This document shows positions 21,994-33,068 of a DNA stretch of 64,000 nt, in pieces. This stretch comes from Oscarella lobularis. Its lineage: Eukaryota > Porifera > Homoscleromorpha > Homosclerophorida > Oscarellidae. Numbering within the stretch: the first letter of the stretch is position 1; every line of letters begins with the position of its first letter. A program made the position numbers and the translations under genes. The notes below the pieces were generated by a model. The model was not told the DNA's origin and ran no database searches. It saw only the letters and a list, made by a program, of their open reading frames with translations. The DNA lies in contig NC_089175.1 of NCBI RefSeq assembly GCF_947507565.1, positions 5,817,733-5,881,732 on the forward strand, given 5' to 3'.

Positions 21994-24301
21994 ATGCTGA
22001 TGCATCCTGACAGAATAGCAAAGCACATTTTCGTCGTCGTTGGTGTTGTTCTCTTGACAGCAGCCCTATGCGAATCGCTTATTGCTCCAAGAAGTACGAC
22101 ATGTTTAAGCGTGATCGAGCCTCGTGAAGAACATAAATTCTTTTAGGGCCAAACAAATTTTCACCACGTCGTAAAGGTGCGTCTAGTCTACTGAACATTA
22201 TTTTTAACTTTAACGTCGGATTTCCGTCAACTGTACATGCAGGAAACGGGTGGAAGGAGAACGTCATCAAGAAACTCACTGACGATCTCGAAAGAGAGCG
22301 AGAGAGACAAAGGCAACAAGCTCTTGAGGACAGCATATGCGACGAGGAAGTGAACATCGCAATTGTGGGAGCCGGGGCTGCGGGCACGTTCTCCGCTTGG
22401 CGCCTTGCTAATGACGTCAATGATCACGGAACAATAATGATCATCGAAGCGACAAATCGAATTGGCGGCCGACTCTACTCGGTGCACGTGCCCAATGTTG
22501 ACCCGAGCCTGACTGTTGCCGAATTCGGCGCATTTCGATATAACAGGAATAGCCAGCCTAAGGTCACTACGGTCGTCGATATTCTTGGACTCGAAAACGC
22601 CGTATTTGCGCGAGACCAAAACAACGATGACAAGCCCTACTCTTTCCGCAATCAAGTTATAAAGCAACGAGATTTGACGACGTCCGAAGATCTGCCCTTT
22701 TTCCTGTTCGACAACGAGAAAGGACTGTCGACCTCCGAGATCGAAGTGTTAGTGAAAGTTAATTAGTTAGTTATTAGTACCGTAACTAAAAATGATAATC
22801 CCCTGTACCGTACACTGTACTGATGTCTATATCTAGGACATATTTTAACGCCACTATTCCAGAGGGTGAGCGAGACAAGCCAAATGATCAAATGACAACA
22901 GTGTACGGATATCCATTTTACTTTCTGGGGTAGGTTGTGCGCACAAGGTCAAAGATTGAAATACGAATTTGAGTTGCGATAACTTTTAGGACAAGAAACG
23001 TATTTACTTTGGCGGGCAGCAGCGAAGATGCCCAAAACTACTACGATGGAACGTCAGGATACAGTGACTACATTCACAATCTCAACGCCGCCGGACTGCT
23101 CAGCGGCAGCCTGGGTGGCGGCGGCGGCGGCGGTGATAATCTGAGAAGGGTCATCAACGGCATGGACGACATTACACAAACTCTATACGACGAGTTCATG
23201 CAGTATCATGGAGCAAGATCAAAGCTGGGCACTATCGTCACTGATGTTGAAGAAGTAACAGGTGTAACCGGCGATTTTCTCGTCGTCACTATGAGGAACG
23301 TTGTAACAAGAGCAAAGGTGCGTACCGTAGTTCAATCATTGCTTAGCTCACCGCGGATTTCTCTCTGTGTGTATAGACAACCGTTTGTGCTAACCACGTC
23401 ATTCTCGCCGTGACTCGTCGTCAATTGCAACGCATTCGCTGGAACGGCTTCTACACCTCTACGAACTACCGCTATATTGACGCCGTCTACTCGGACATAG
23501 CGTACAGGATTTTTCTCTCTTTTTCATCGCCTCCCTTCTGGAAAAGTCCCGAACTCGAAACATTCAAATTGCATCAGGGAAGAACGCTGTCGAGCCAACC
23601 TTCGCGCAATACCTACTACTACACAGCGGAAACGAACGAAGAGGACAGCCTCCTCATGATTTACGGAGACGGCGTCCACGCAATGTTCTGGGACGATCTC
23701 ATCGTTAACACTGCATTCGATCGGTTTCCTGGTCCAGACATCTACTTCCCGACACCGACGGTTGCAGTGGAGCAGGCGTTGCAAATATTGGCTGTCAATC
23801 ACAACACAACGTTGGATGTGATAGGAGAGCCTAAGTTAGCCATAGCGCATGTTTGGAGTGCCGACCATCCAATACGCGTAGAAAATGACGGCACCGGTGA
23901 ATTCGACATCTACTATCCAAGTAAGCCGTAAGAGACAGACAGTAAGTAAATAAAACCTCCTTTTGATAGTTAATCAGTAGTAAAGATTTTTGCCTAGTAA
24001 AAAAGGGGTCCCCCCAGCTCGGTAGCACCAATAGTCCACTTTGTAATAGCAATATTGCACAGGCGAACCGTGGCACGTGTGGAGAGCCGGATTTAACTAC
24101 ACTGACATTTGGGAAGATATCATTCAGCTGGATCCACAGCAGAACGTTTACATTGTCGGCGAAGCATACTCCCTCTATCAAGGTTGGATAGAAGGCGCTT
24201 TTGAAACAGCGGACAAAATGCTGGAAATGCAATTCGGCATTCCCCCAATAGAGGGACCAGCCAGGAGACGTTCGAGAAGGAACGTTTGGGAGCATCCATG
24301 A
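21994..24301 (+). CDS. Secreted flavin-containing amine oxidase (L-amino-acid oxidase-like)
   Basis: Six exons, 21994-22093, 22243-22747, 22837-22929, 22990-23317, 23377-23920 and 24063-24301; phases all close, giving 602 residues. The N-terminus is a signal peptide or anchor (HIFVVVGVVLLTAALCESL). A charged linker follows, then the FAD dinucleotide-binding motif NIAIVGAGAAGTFSAWRL (about residue 72-90) and the family's IGGRLYS motif. The C-terminus carries the second FAD motif VYIVGEAYSLYQGWIEGAFE. These are signatures of the flavin amine oxidase family, which oxidises amino acids or amines and releases H2O2 and ammonia; secreted members are often antimicrobial or toxic. Substrate cannot be read here. 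A run of seven Gly lies in exon 4. Confidence 0.88.
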
Positions 24302-25232
24302 ATATGAATGAATGAATTAACACTGCTCCCATTCACATGCGTTGACGTGCTTGTTTGTTTATGTTTTGTTTGCTGCTCTCTGTCCTATGTTTTGTTGGTT
24401 TCGGCTTTGGGAGTGTGAAAACTTGCCTTGTCAATAGTCGCCTACAACGTGAGCTTACGTACAGTTAGTGAAGTGCTATCGCATGCCGTTAGCAGTGACT
24501 GAAATAATCCAAGAGCAATCTGGAACGGTTCGTTGTCCTCTTGTTTAAATTGCTGCTCTTTATGTCCTATGTTCTGTTGGTTTAGGCTCTGAGAGCACAA
24601 CTGAGCAATCGTCTACATCGTTCTTATCTTAGGAACCATTTTAGGAGCTACACACAGTTAGCGAAGTGCTGGCATTTTTCTATCGCATCGTAGCATTGTT
24701 GAACCTTTTCTCCTCCCATCGACCCTTGTACGGGATGCGTCCTGCCCCTGCAGTGTTGTTGCTTTCATATGCCCAATCGTCGCTCACGTACGGCGGTAAC
24801 CGCGGCAATATGCACGCAGATTGTGACGGGGTTCGTGTACCTATAAACTTCCGGCGGACAAATTCCGTTGTACGGACGTGCTATATACGAGCTTGTGCGG
24901 CGATCTACAGTATAGAATAGGGTGGACTAGGCAGTTTGATTGCAAAGGACGTAGAGGAACGGCATCTGAGTTCTTCTGTACATATGGAGCATGCCAAAGA
25001 TGCAGCATTCTTGCACTTCGAGCTGTGTTTCAGAGTGCAAAGGTCAGATGTTCTAATTGGTGCCCCTGGCGTGGCTTCAGACGATTCATCTGTATAAGGA
25101 ACTGGCTCTTCTCCCTACTTGATTCATTTAGCAACGGGACTGCGCGCTTGCCAAAGACCGGTGGCGTTGAAATAAGCAGAAGGTAACTCGATCTGCTACT
25201 GGGACTACATATCAGAATTTTTCTTTGTAGCC
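24302..25232. other. Intergenic region with a local duplication
   Basis: Two related stretches (about 24360-24490 and 24545-24680) repeat CTGCTCT..TGTCCTATGTT, then TGTTGGTTT.GGCT, then GTTAG.GAAGTGCT. A piece near 24489-24535 resembles exon 9 of the downstream fibrinogen-like gene (26885-26925), so this may be scrap from that gene. No gene seen. Confidence 0.45.
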
Positions 25233-27317
25233 ATGACCTATACTATTCTGTTTATGGGGCTTGCTCTTCTGACGAATTCATGGGCTCTTTCTCTCAGTGA
25301 CGAAATCTCCACTGTACGTAACTCCTTGTGCTATTCATTGACATCGCTTCATCTAACGCGACGTCGTTCCTTTAGTTTATGAATGATCGACAGGTCGCCC
25401 ACTTGAGTCAAAAAGTGCTTCTGGAATCAATCGACGATGAGATTGAGTCGTTGTTTTCGAGGTAAGACATATACGTTATGCACGGCCGTACGTAAAATTC
25501 GACTATCCTAGACTTCACGAAGCTGAAGCATCGCAGACCAATCACACGTTCGTCATAAGCAAAATCGAATCCATCAGAGACGACGTAAACGCCATAGAAG
25601 AAATCCGCACGAGGCAAAGCAATCAACTCTCCGTTCTGGAGGCCTTCATGGACGAAAGAGGTGCAAATTTCCGACATCTGAGCGCGGCAGCATAAATAAA
25701 CTAGACTTTTTTCAGCTGGTTACGCTGCTCTTCACTACACGGATTGCACGCTGGAAAGCACAGGCCGTATCTTTTTTGACAGAAATCAGCAAAAATTGCA
25801 CATTTGCAATGGAACGGCTTGGGTTGCAGTTCAGCGAGGCAGTAATGGTCAACCATCGTCGTATTCGTCGTCGTCGTCGTCGTCGTCATCCTCCTCCTCC
25901 TCCTCATCGTCTACTTCTGCTCCCAGTGACGACAGCGGGCCTCTGACGCCTCCGCCGTTGCCGTCTGCGACTAATTGCGACGATATTACGGACCGTACCG
26001 GCAGCGGCTTTTACGATATATTGTTTGACGGAAATGTCGTGAAGGTGCTCTCCGCTTTTGCTGTTGTCAAGCTCTGCTCGATAATAAGTGGATAGGTGTA
26101 CTGCGATTTCGACAACGGCGGAGGGTCGTCGTATGGAGGCGATGGGCTGACAAGACGCTCCGCTGGACTATCCTGCACGACGATAAAGCGCTATTGGAAC
26201 AGCACTCAAAGTGGCCTAAGATGGATAAATCCTAACCTGGTAAGAACTAAGTGCAATAATTAATTACTAAAGAACGATTCTTCCTATAGACGCCAGGAAG
26301 TCAATATCAAATCTATTGCGATATGGAAGCGTACGGCGGAGGATGGAATCTCGTCTATTCGAGCCGCAAGGCCTACAGCGGTTACCAGATCATGTTGAAG
26401 GGCACGAGACACACGGCAAACATCACGCACTTGGATCCACTCGACGACAATAACCAGCTCGCTTACGACGTCTTTCGAGCTATCAATACGAGTGCAACTG
26501 GCTACAGCGAAGTCATGCTTTCCGGATATCGAGACTACGACAGTAATTGAGATTTCTTGAGGTGAAAATTTCACTGGTGAAATTGTTCTTAGATAAGGGC
26601 GACTTTATCACTATGTACTTTTCTAAAGACGCCGAAAAGGGCATGGGGTTCACTCAATTCGTTGAACATTTTGGAACGTATTGGAGAGGCGACGCTGGCT
26701 GCTACGTAAGAAAACGGACCAATGAAGAAACGATCTAAACAATTCTTGCAGGTGGGAAATTATATTGGTAGAGAATCGTCCAGTGGCAGACCGATATCGC
26801 TGCTATGGGTAAGTAGGAATCAATACCCTAATTGCAGTCTACTGGTGAACTTTAGGAATTTCGAGCTTTCTCTGCTTTTGCCGTTACCAGTGACTGCAAC
26901 GATCCAAGAGAAGTCTGGAACGGTTTGCCGTCATAAAATTATTATTTAATCCTCGACGGTATCATTTGACGTTTAGACATCAATAATCGCGGCGGTCATT
27001 TGCTCGCTCCGGCCGAATGGGACAACGCGGAGTTCTTTTACCAGCAAACCGATGCCGGAGGAGCGTGCCGAAGCAGAGGTTTGTTTCACATTTTCATTCG
27101 CTAGTGGTTGCCGCTGCTGCTGCCTGCTGCTTGCTTCTCACTTACGCTTCGCCTGCAAGAATCGAATAGATCCACCGTGTACCACAGAGACGACGTTTTG
27201 TGCCTGTGTGTGTTTGTTCCGCGGCGGAGTGGCCCGGAGGGGGCCCCCCCGCTTAGTGCACGCAAAAGGGAACACAGTTTCCAAGGAAGCGCGACCGAGG
27301 GAAAGGTTGTCCGCTGA
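25233..27317 (+). CDS. Secreted fibrinogen-like protein (C-terminal end uncertain)
   Basis: Exons with closing phases are 25233-25313, 25376-25461, 25512-25660, 25716-26044, 26096-26239, 26290-26542, 26593-26705, 26752-26808, 26856-26922 and 26977-27078. A last exon ending about 27317 is tentative. A signal peptide (TILFMGLALLTNSWALS) is followed by a short coiled-coil stalk (exons 2-3) and a Ser run of about 17. The C-terminal module has QIYCDMEAYGGGWNLVYSS, the pattern that opens fibrinogen-related and intelectin-like domains (YCDM...GGGW). It also has GNYIGRESSSGRPISLLW and NRGGHLLAPAEWDNAEFF. Such proteins are usually extracellular recognition lectins. Exact family membership is uncertain because the usual fibrinogen Ca-site region is not obvious. 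Confidence 0.7.
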
Positions 27318-27527
27318 TCTCTTTTCGCACGTCACGCGTGGCGACGTCGCACGAAGGCAAAAGAGACGTCCAGGCTTTCGCTATCGGCCTCGGGTAACAC
27401 CTAACTCACCAGCAACTGCTGTGGGATCCCGTCGAGTCGCGGAGAGGTCTGAGGAGCGAGCCAGGACCGACTTTCGGTTTCGGTAGAGACAAAGAAAACT
27501 TCCCGGATAAGAAATCTGATACATAAC

Positions 27528-28880
27528 TTATATATTTACAGGAGAAAAACTAGAATCAATTTGGAACGTAGGAGTTGCGTTTTCCGCACGTTTCTGACCT
27601 TTTCTCTCTTCCAGTCGTCTTTCTTTCCTCTCCGCTTTCGCCTGTTCCTTTCTTTTCCTATTCGATAGATGAGGCGTGTGCTTTTTGTCTTTCTAACAGA
27701 TCGCCAATAAAAAAATGCAAATATAGATTAATATGTAGGATACTTACTTTATTAGCTGGCTTCCTATCGCCTTTTCTAGGCGGTCTTTCCTTGGGCATTG
27801 GACTCGAGACTTCTTGAGAATCCTCTACAGGAAGTTCTACAGCTTCAGAAGACAGATCCATGATTTGTAGCAGCGTTCCAATAGTCGCATCGATATCAAA
27901 ATTCGTATCTTCAAGTGTCTGCTGAATCATAGCGTCGTCCTAACCATAACGAGGAAAAGAATACAGAGCAATTCTAAATAAAAAAGTTATGTTTCTACCT
28001 GACATCCTGTTGCCTGTTTCACTGCAGTAAAAGGATCAGATGACGACGTTGACGTGTCCTTCTTTTCAGCACTTCTGACAAATCAGAAATTATATAATAT
28101 AAAAATCATAAAATTCAGATTCTCACCGCTGCTTTCCTTTTCGTCCTGGAGCAACTGTCCGCCTTCCTTGTATCATCCCAGGTCCCTTTCCCGCATCGCT
28201 AATGTGTCGAACCGACGAATAATGATCCCCGTTGTGATAGGACAAATGAACGCACGGCGCCAGGTCATCCATAGCCCCATTCACTTGCAAACAGGGCGCA
28301 TTCAATTGATGAATAACAACGTTAATCCGATGCAGACGACTAAACGCGACGAGAGCATCGTTCCCAGCAAAAGTGCCCTCCTTCTCCAAATTCCGAACTA
28401 AAGCCAACGTCATAGAAAAAAATGAGAATATTTATTATTATTTATTTTTTAATATAACAAATTTAATTTCTTTTTACTGTGGTCTGCAAATGATCGTTCG
28501 TCTTCGACAAACGGTTCGAAGTCGGCACGATTTCGCGTCATGTAGTCGACAACGTCCCGTCTGTAATGTCGATGGCGAGTCATATCTCCCTCGAATTGGT
28601 CCGCCAGAGCGCGAAATAGGCAATTTCTAAAACGATTCCAACGTTCCGTTGCGTGCACGGAGAAAACGGAGGCACGTCGAACCCGTCGCCTGGGATGTCT
28701 TTGATTCGGAGTCCGATTGCTTCGAGTTGGTTGGAGAAACTGGCGAAGTTGTCGTCCGACGACAGATGGCCGTGCTTTTGCGCTTGGCGTTCGCGCTTCA
28801 GCGCCCGTTTCGTCGCTCTTTCTTCCTTCTTCGAGGCCAGTTCTCTTGCTTTAGTGCACGCTACACCGAACGACCCCGCT
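27528..28880 (-). CDS. OTUD3: OTU-domain deubiquitinase OTUD3 (5' exon not resolved)
   Basis: Exons include about 28880-28690, 28635-28477, about 28400-28130, about 28075-27999, 27939-27748 and 27692-27528. The early exon gives SFSNQLEAIGLRIKDIPGDG and joins the next at G|NC to form the catalytic GDGNCLFRALADQ (Asp and Cys). It continues with DFEPFVEDE, GTFAGNDALVAFSRLH, NVVIHQLNAPCLQ and the catalytic His in NGDHYSSVRHIS. A UBA-like segment (MIQQTLEDTNFDIDATIGTL) and a basic coiled C-terminus ending in NI match the human protein's layout. OTUD3 trims ubiquitin chains in the cytosol. The extreme N-terminus is probably in a small upstream exon I could not fix. Confidence 0.9.
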
Positions 28881-29919
28881 GCAGATCCTCCACTTCAAAG
28901 CGATGCGAACTGTCTGCGACAACAGTGGCGGCATTATCGTGCGTTTGAGTCGATTATGAGCGATTCTCGATGGTCGTTCTGACTCGTTCAGTTCGAATGC
29001 GTACTGTAGTGTTCAAAGGCTTCGCTCGCAGATATAAACGCTGCAAATTGTCCGCGAACGTTCGCTTAGTAGACGATTCGAGAGCCAGCAGCCATCTTGC
29101 TACTACTAGTAGCTAGGCACGCATACGTTCGCTTTTTTCGCGTCGAATAGCGACCGAATGATTTTAACTAGAAGTCGCTCCGTGACCTAGTCCGTGCTTT
29201 TGCTTGTCGAAAGAGGCCGCATTCGCAACGGTTTACGCTTCCTTGCATCATACAATGATGTCTCATCATGATGGCTCCTCCTCCTGTCACCGTTTTCGCG
29301 TATAGAAACCGAATTGCGACGAAATTTCGTTCGAAACGATAGAAGAATCATAGTTACAGTCGATTTGCATTGGTTTCCAATTCGAAACGACGCGCGTTTT
29401 CGTACTGTAAAGCTGCGACCATAGACAGAATCGAGGCCCGCCCCTGAGGGTATAAATACCCAGCTCGTACATCAACAATCAGAGTTCTCAGAGCTAGGAT
29501 AGAAGGGAGCAGGTAACTCTCCCCAAATTAGACTACTCGAGTCCGGAGGTATATATACGTTGATGAGGAAACTTACGGAATTAGCGTATTACGCGAGCTT
29601 GGCAGGCCTAAGGCACGCGCCTCAGTTCGGGTAAAAGGCCTGGATGTCCGTAATGAGGAAATGATCGCTGCTGACCTCTTTGCCCAGCACCGCCGGCTGG
29701 ACCAATTGACTGATCGAGGGACGATGGGTGTGTACGTCAGCCCTCGTCTTGCCTTTTCCTGTTCTACTTTGAGAATAATTCTTGGAACTTAATTAATTAA
29801 ACTCGCGGATTATTCTGCGCTCAGGGTTCAAGGAAGTACACTGTGGCTTGACACGCACCTTTTGATCCGTATGTCTTGAAGAGACCCGCTGGGAGTGACG
29901 GCTTATTTATTATATATAG
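28881..29919. other. Intergenic region upstream of the ADAMTS 3' fragment
   Basis: No gene recognised. It contains a TATA-type promoter candidate at 29451. A stretch from about 29000 to 29880 is repeated, in degraded form, at about 31725-32240 and partly near 38330-38470. Confidence 0.5.
29451..29457 (+). promoter_or_regulatory. TATA box candidate
   Basis: TATAAAT lies after GGGGCCC-like GC-rich sequence. A possible short leader follows (about 29480-29511), ending at a good splice donor GCAG|GTAAC. The next recognisable exons downstream are the ADAMTS 3' fragment, so this could drive a rearranged transcript. Confidence 0.4.
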
Positions 29920-30554
29920 CTCTCCACGATTCGTCAGAATTCCCAGACACCGGACATCGAGTACTCGTACTATCTACCTCCATCGGTCATCGCAAAAGAC
30001 TCTAAATACGAGTGGGCTGTTAGCCCGGGTCCGTGCACAGTCACATGCGGAACAGGTACATTGTTCTTTCACTGCGGCAAAACGAGCTCTCGAAACTCAA
30101 CTAAGGTCTCTTTGTTTTCTCAGGGGAAGGAGTGCAATGGTCTGTAGTAGAATGTCGTAGAAAGAGTGACGGAGCTGGAGCGGATAGAAAGAATTGCGAC
30201 GCTTCTACTATGCCTCCTTTCAGACGTCGTCGATGTAACCAGGACCCCGAGAACGTTGTTCCGTGTCCGGCACTGCCGACGTTCAACTGGTTTTCCGGAC
30301 CGTACGGCGAGTGCAGCAAATTGTGCGGAAGCGGAACGAAACAGCGAACCGTCACGTGTCGCAATACCAAAACTCGTCAAGTCGTCGACAGTGGCGAATG
30401 CGATGCGGCGACTAAGCTCGCCTCCGAGACGGGCTGCTCCGAGGGGCCGTGCGTGGATCGACACGAGGCGGTGTGCACGTTGCTGCTCAAGTGTTCGACG
30501 TGCAGGGAAACGGTTGTGCGCCAATTCTGTCCTGGAAGCTGCGAGTTGGCATAG
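29920..30554 (+). pseudogene. ADAMTS 3' fragment (two terminal exons: TSP1 repeats and ShKT-like tail)
   Basis: Exons 29920-30055 and 30124-30554 match the last two exons of the complete ADAMTS genes downstream, with the same phase-1 junction. They encode the second TSP1 repeat (PGPCTVTCGT) and a third (YGECSKLCGSGTKQRTVTC), then a Cys-rich tail ending FCPGSCELA. The frame is open to the stop. No propeptide, protease or Cys-rich exons are present upstream, and there is no signal peptide, so this is a truncated copy. It could be transcribed from the TATA box at 29451 as a short TSP1 protein, but that is speculation. Confidence 0.75.
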
Positions 30555-30879
30555 GAGTACAATTATTAAAAGGAAACTATGCGTGGCAGTATGCATGTGT
30601 TCTGATTTTTTTGTATGTAACTCTTTTCGCAATAAAGCAACCTAAATAAATCTTCGACTCACCCTCTTTACACCCACGTGGCATCGACGCCGCACAACCG
30701 TATCACTACTTTGCTTTAGCCGCAAACGTATTCTGAGAGTTACTAAAGGCCAACAGTCGCTCCGTTCGACAGTGAGAAGACTGCTTCTCATTTCAGTCTA
30801 AACGCCCTGACATGAGTTCTACGTAACTATGATCTGCTATATACATTATTTAACAACCGATTTGTTAGCTAATGAATAA

Positions 30880-32240
30880 ATGACAGGCCCACCAGAATCA
30901 ATTGACGATGAATTCGAGTCGTTGTACGTTGATCAATTACCCGGCTACCCATCACTTCGGATTGGAAATCACCGGTCATCTCTTTTCGGCAGAAATCATC
31001 GTAAATTGGATCAAAGAAAAAGAGACCTAAAAAATTGTTGCAGGTGGGAAATTATATTGGCAGAGAATCGCCCAGTGGCAGGCCAATATCGGTAAGTTTA
31101 CAATGAGTGAGCCTCTAATTGCAGTTTGCTGGCGCAATTCTAATCTGGAATAAAATTATTTAATTAATCCTCTCTCGCTGGACATCGCCAACACTTGGTA
31201 GCCTTGATTTCCGGCCGAATGAATGAGACAATGCGGAGTCCTTTTCCACCGCACTCGTCTTACTTCTAGTACAGTAGATCCGCCAGCCCGAGACGTTCTG
31301 CGGTTTGTCCGTAGCGGAGCCCCCCCCAACCTAGTGCACAAAAAGGACAACAGTTCACGGAAGCGAAGCGAGTTACGCTGCTCGCTCTTGGGCATTCGCC
31401 TTCTTTTCGCACGTCCTGTGGGAAGACGTCACACGATGGCAAAAGAGCTACTGTAGAGAGAGCAGTTCGACAGAAACCAGCGCGGTAGTTGCTGGTAAGA
31501 TTTGGGTGCTACTAGAGGCAATTTTGGTCGAGAGGAATCAGAACTCCCAGGGCTTCGGACTGAGACACAAAGGCGACTTCCCGGATAGAAAACGACCAAA
31601 CGTTTTTATTGTCACCGATGTGGCGTGGTCTGCAAATGATATTCTGTCTTCGAGAAGTCGGAACGATTTCGTTGTGATATCGATGGCGAGTCATATCTCA
31701 TTCGAATCGGTCTGCCGTGTAGGGTCAAGGACTTCGCTTACCAGTCAGATCATGGTCAGATAAACGCTGCAGGTTGTCCGCGAACGTTCGCGTAGTAGAC
31801 TATTCCCCATTCGAGAGCCAGCAGTGCTTGCTTTTCGCTAGCTATGGCAAGCTGACTTACGTCACTACCGTATTAATTAAATTAAAATACGCTGGTACAG
31901 TAGTGAACAAGAAATTAACGCAGAGCGGAGCTCGTCAGGCCAAAGGCGCGTCTCATTTCGAAAAACAGGCCGAGATCCGTGGTGAGGGAATAGTCACGGG
32001 GCTGAGGCGCGCTGATCGACCTCCTTGTATGCCTGAGGGATCGATGATGAATCACCGTGACCAGCCCTCGTCTCGCCTTTTCCTGCTTCACTTTTTCATG
32101 TGAGAATAGCATTCTCGGAAACCGCCACTCAGATTATTCGCGACTTTACTGCTCAGGGTTCACGGAAGTACACTAATGGCTTGTCGCCTCTGGTCCGTAC
32201 CTGTTGGAGTGACCTGCCGTGAGCGAAGACAGACAAGCCT
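30880..32240 (+). pseudogene. Degraded copy of the fibrinogen-like / OTUD3 neighbourhood
   Basis: Bases 30890-30930 resemble exon 2 of the fibrinogen-like gene (ESIDDE.ESL), 30988-31012 resemble part of exon 4, and 31043-31090 match exon 8 (VGNYIGRES.SGRPIS) with its acceptor. The stretch 31240-31600 matches 27160-27510. Positions 31620-31715 match part of OTUD3 (28480-28600), and 31725-32240 match 29000-29880. Coding frames are not maintained and many exons are missing. It is a shrunken segmental duplicate, not a gene. Confidence 0.7.
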
Positions 32241-33068
32241 AAGGGCAATTCGATAAATGGTTGTCACTCCAGTCTAAAACGATAGGCCGGCTTAAAATGA
32301 GTGCGCACCGCAAGCACAGAAAGAGGCCCTACGTACCGACACAAATGCCGAACCGCATCAGGAAACGAAACAAAATACACGGGCTTCACTTTAGCGTCGC
32401 ACGGCGTGCACAGTCTTCCTCCTATATATCACTGGCAATTGCACTTCCTACACATATGTCCACCTCCGTCTATACATATCTAAGCGTACGCGGCGGCGGC
32501 GGCGGCGTTAATGCATACCATGTGAACCGCACTTCCGTGTGATCACGATGTTCCTTTGCCGGGTTGACCTGCTGTAAACCTTTGACCTCTAAATGGGCCT
32601 CGCGTGCCTGTTGATTTTGCGGTTGTGGCTTGGACACCTCTTGGCTCGGCTTCCGCTATACGACGAAGAGCTAAACATGGATTTCTGGGTAGAGTACTAG
32701 GTGTGTGACAGTAACGAGTAGTAACAAAATAGAGACGACTCACTCTTCGTCAGAGCATGAGTCAGGTTCTTCGAAGATGAACTAGAACTTCTGACTATAA
32801 TCGAGTGAATGTCTAATCGAATGAATGATCCGGAGAGCCGGTGGATTTGCTTGCGTCATAATCTTAATGATAAACTAGTAAAGACACTCGCTTTGTCCAC
32901 AAGGTCACAAGGAAGTAGGTCACCCCACCGCTAGTGACGTCACTCACTAAGTTATGGAGATGACGGACTTCCGAGAACATGCCTACCACACACGCCCTCC
33001 GGCGAGCGAACGAGGGTACATATAAGAACCAAGAAACGAGAGAGGGACAGCATTCGCAAAGAATACAA
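32241..33068. other. Upstream region of ADAMTS gene A, shared with copies B and C
   Basis: The piece 32270-32400 (CAGTCTAAAACGATAGG, then CCGCATCAGGAAAC) reappears at 38595-38700. The piece 32565-32770 (AAACCTTTGACCTCTAAATG, then CGAAGAGCTAAACA) reappears at 45320-45480 and in part at 38050-38100. These show that upstream sequence was duplicated with the genes. There is a GGC run at about 32490. Confidence 0.55.
33021..33026 (+). promoter_or_regulatory. TATA-type promoter of ADAMTS gene A
   Basis: TATAAG lies 43 bp before the start codon and is followed by AACCAAGAAACGAGAGA and GACAGCATTCG. This arrangement is conserved at the other two full-length copies. Confidence 0.6.

Noticed and set aside
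21606-22010. 134-codon plus-strand frame upstream of the amine oxidase
   Set aside because: No domain and no splice logic linking it to the oxidase, whose signal-peptide exon starts independently at 21994.
25701-25907. Arg/Thr-rich minus-strand frame
   Set aside because: Antisense of the Ser run in the fibrinogen-like gene; a trinucleotide repeat artefact.
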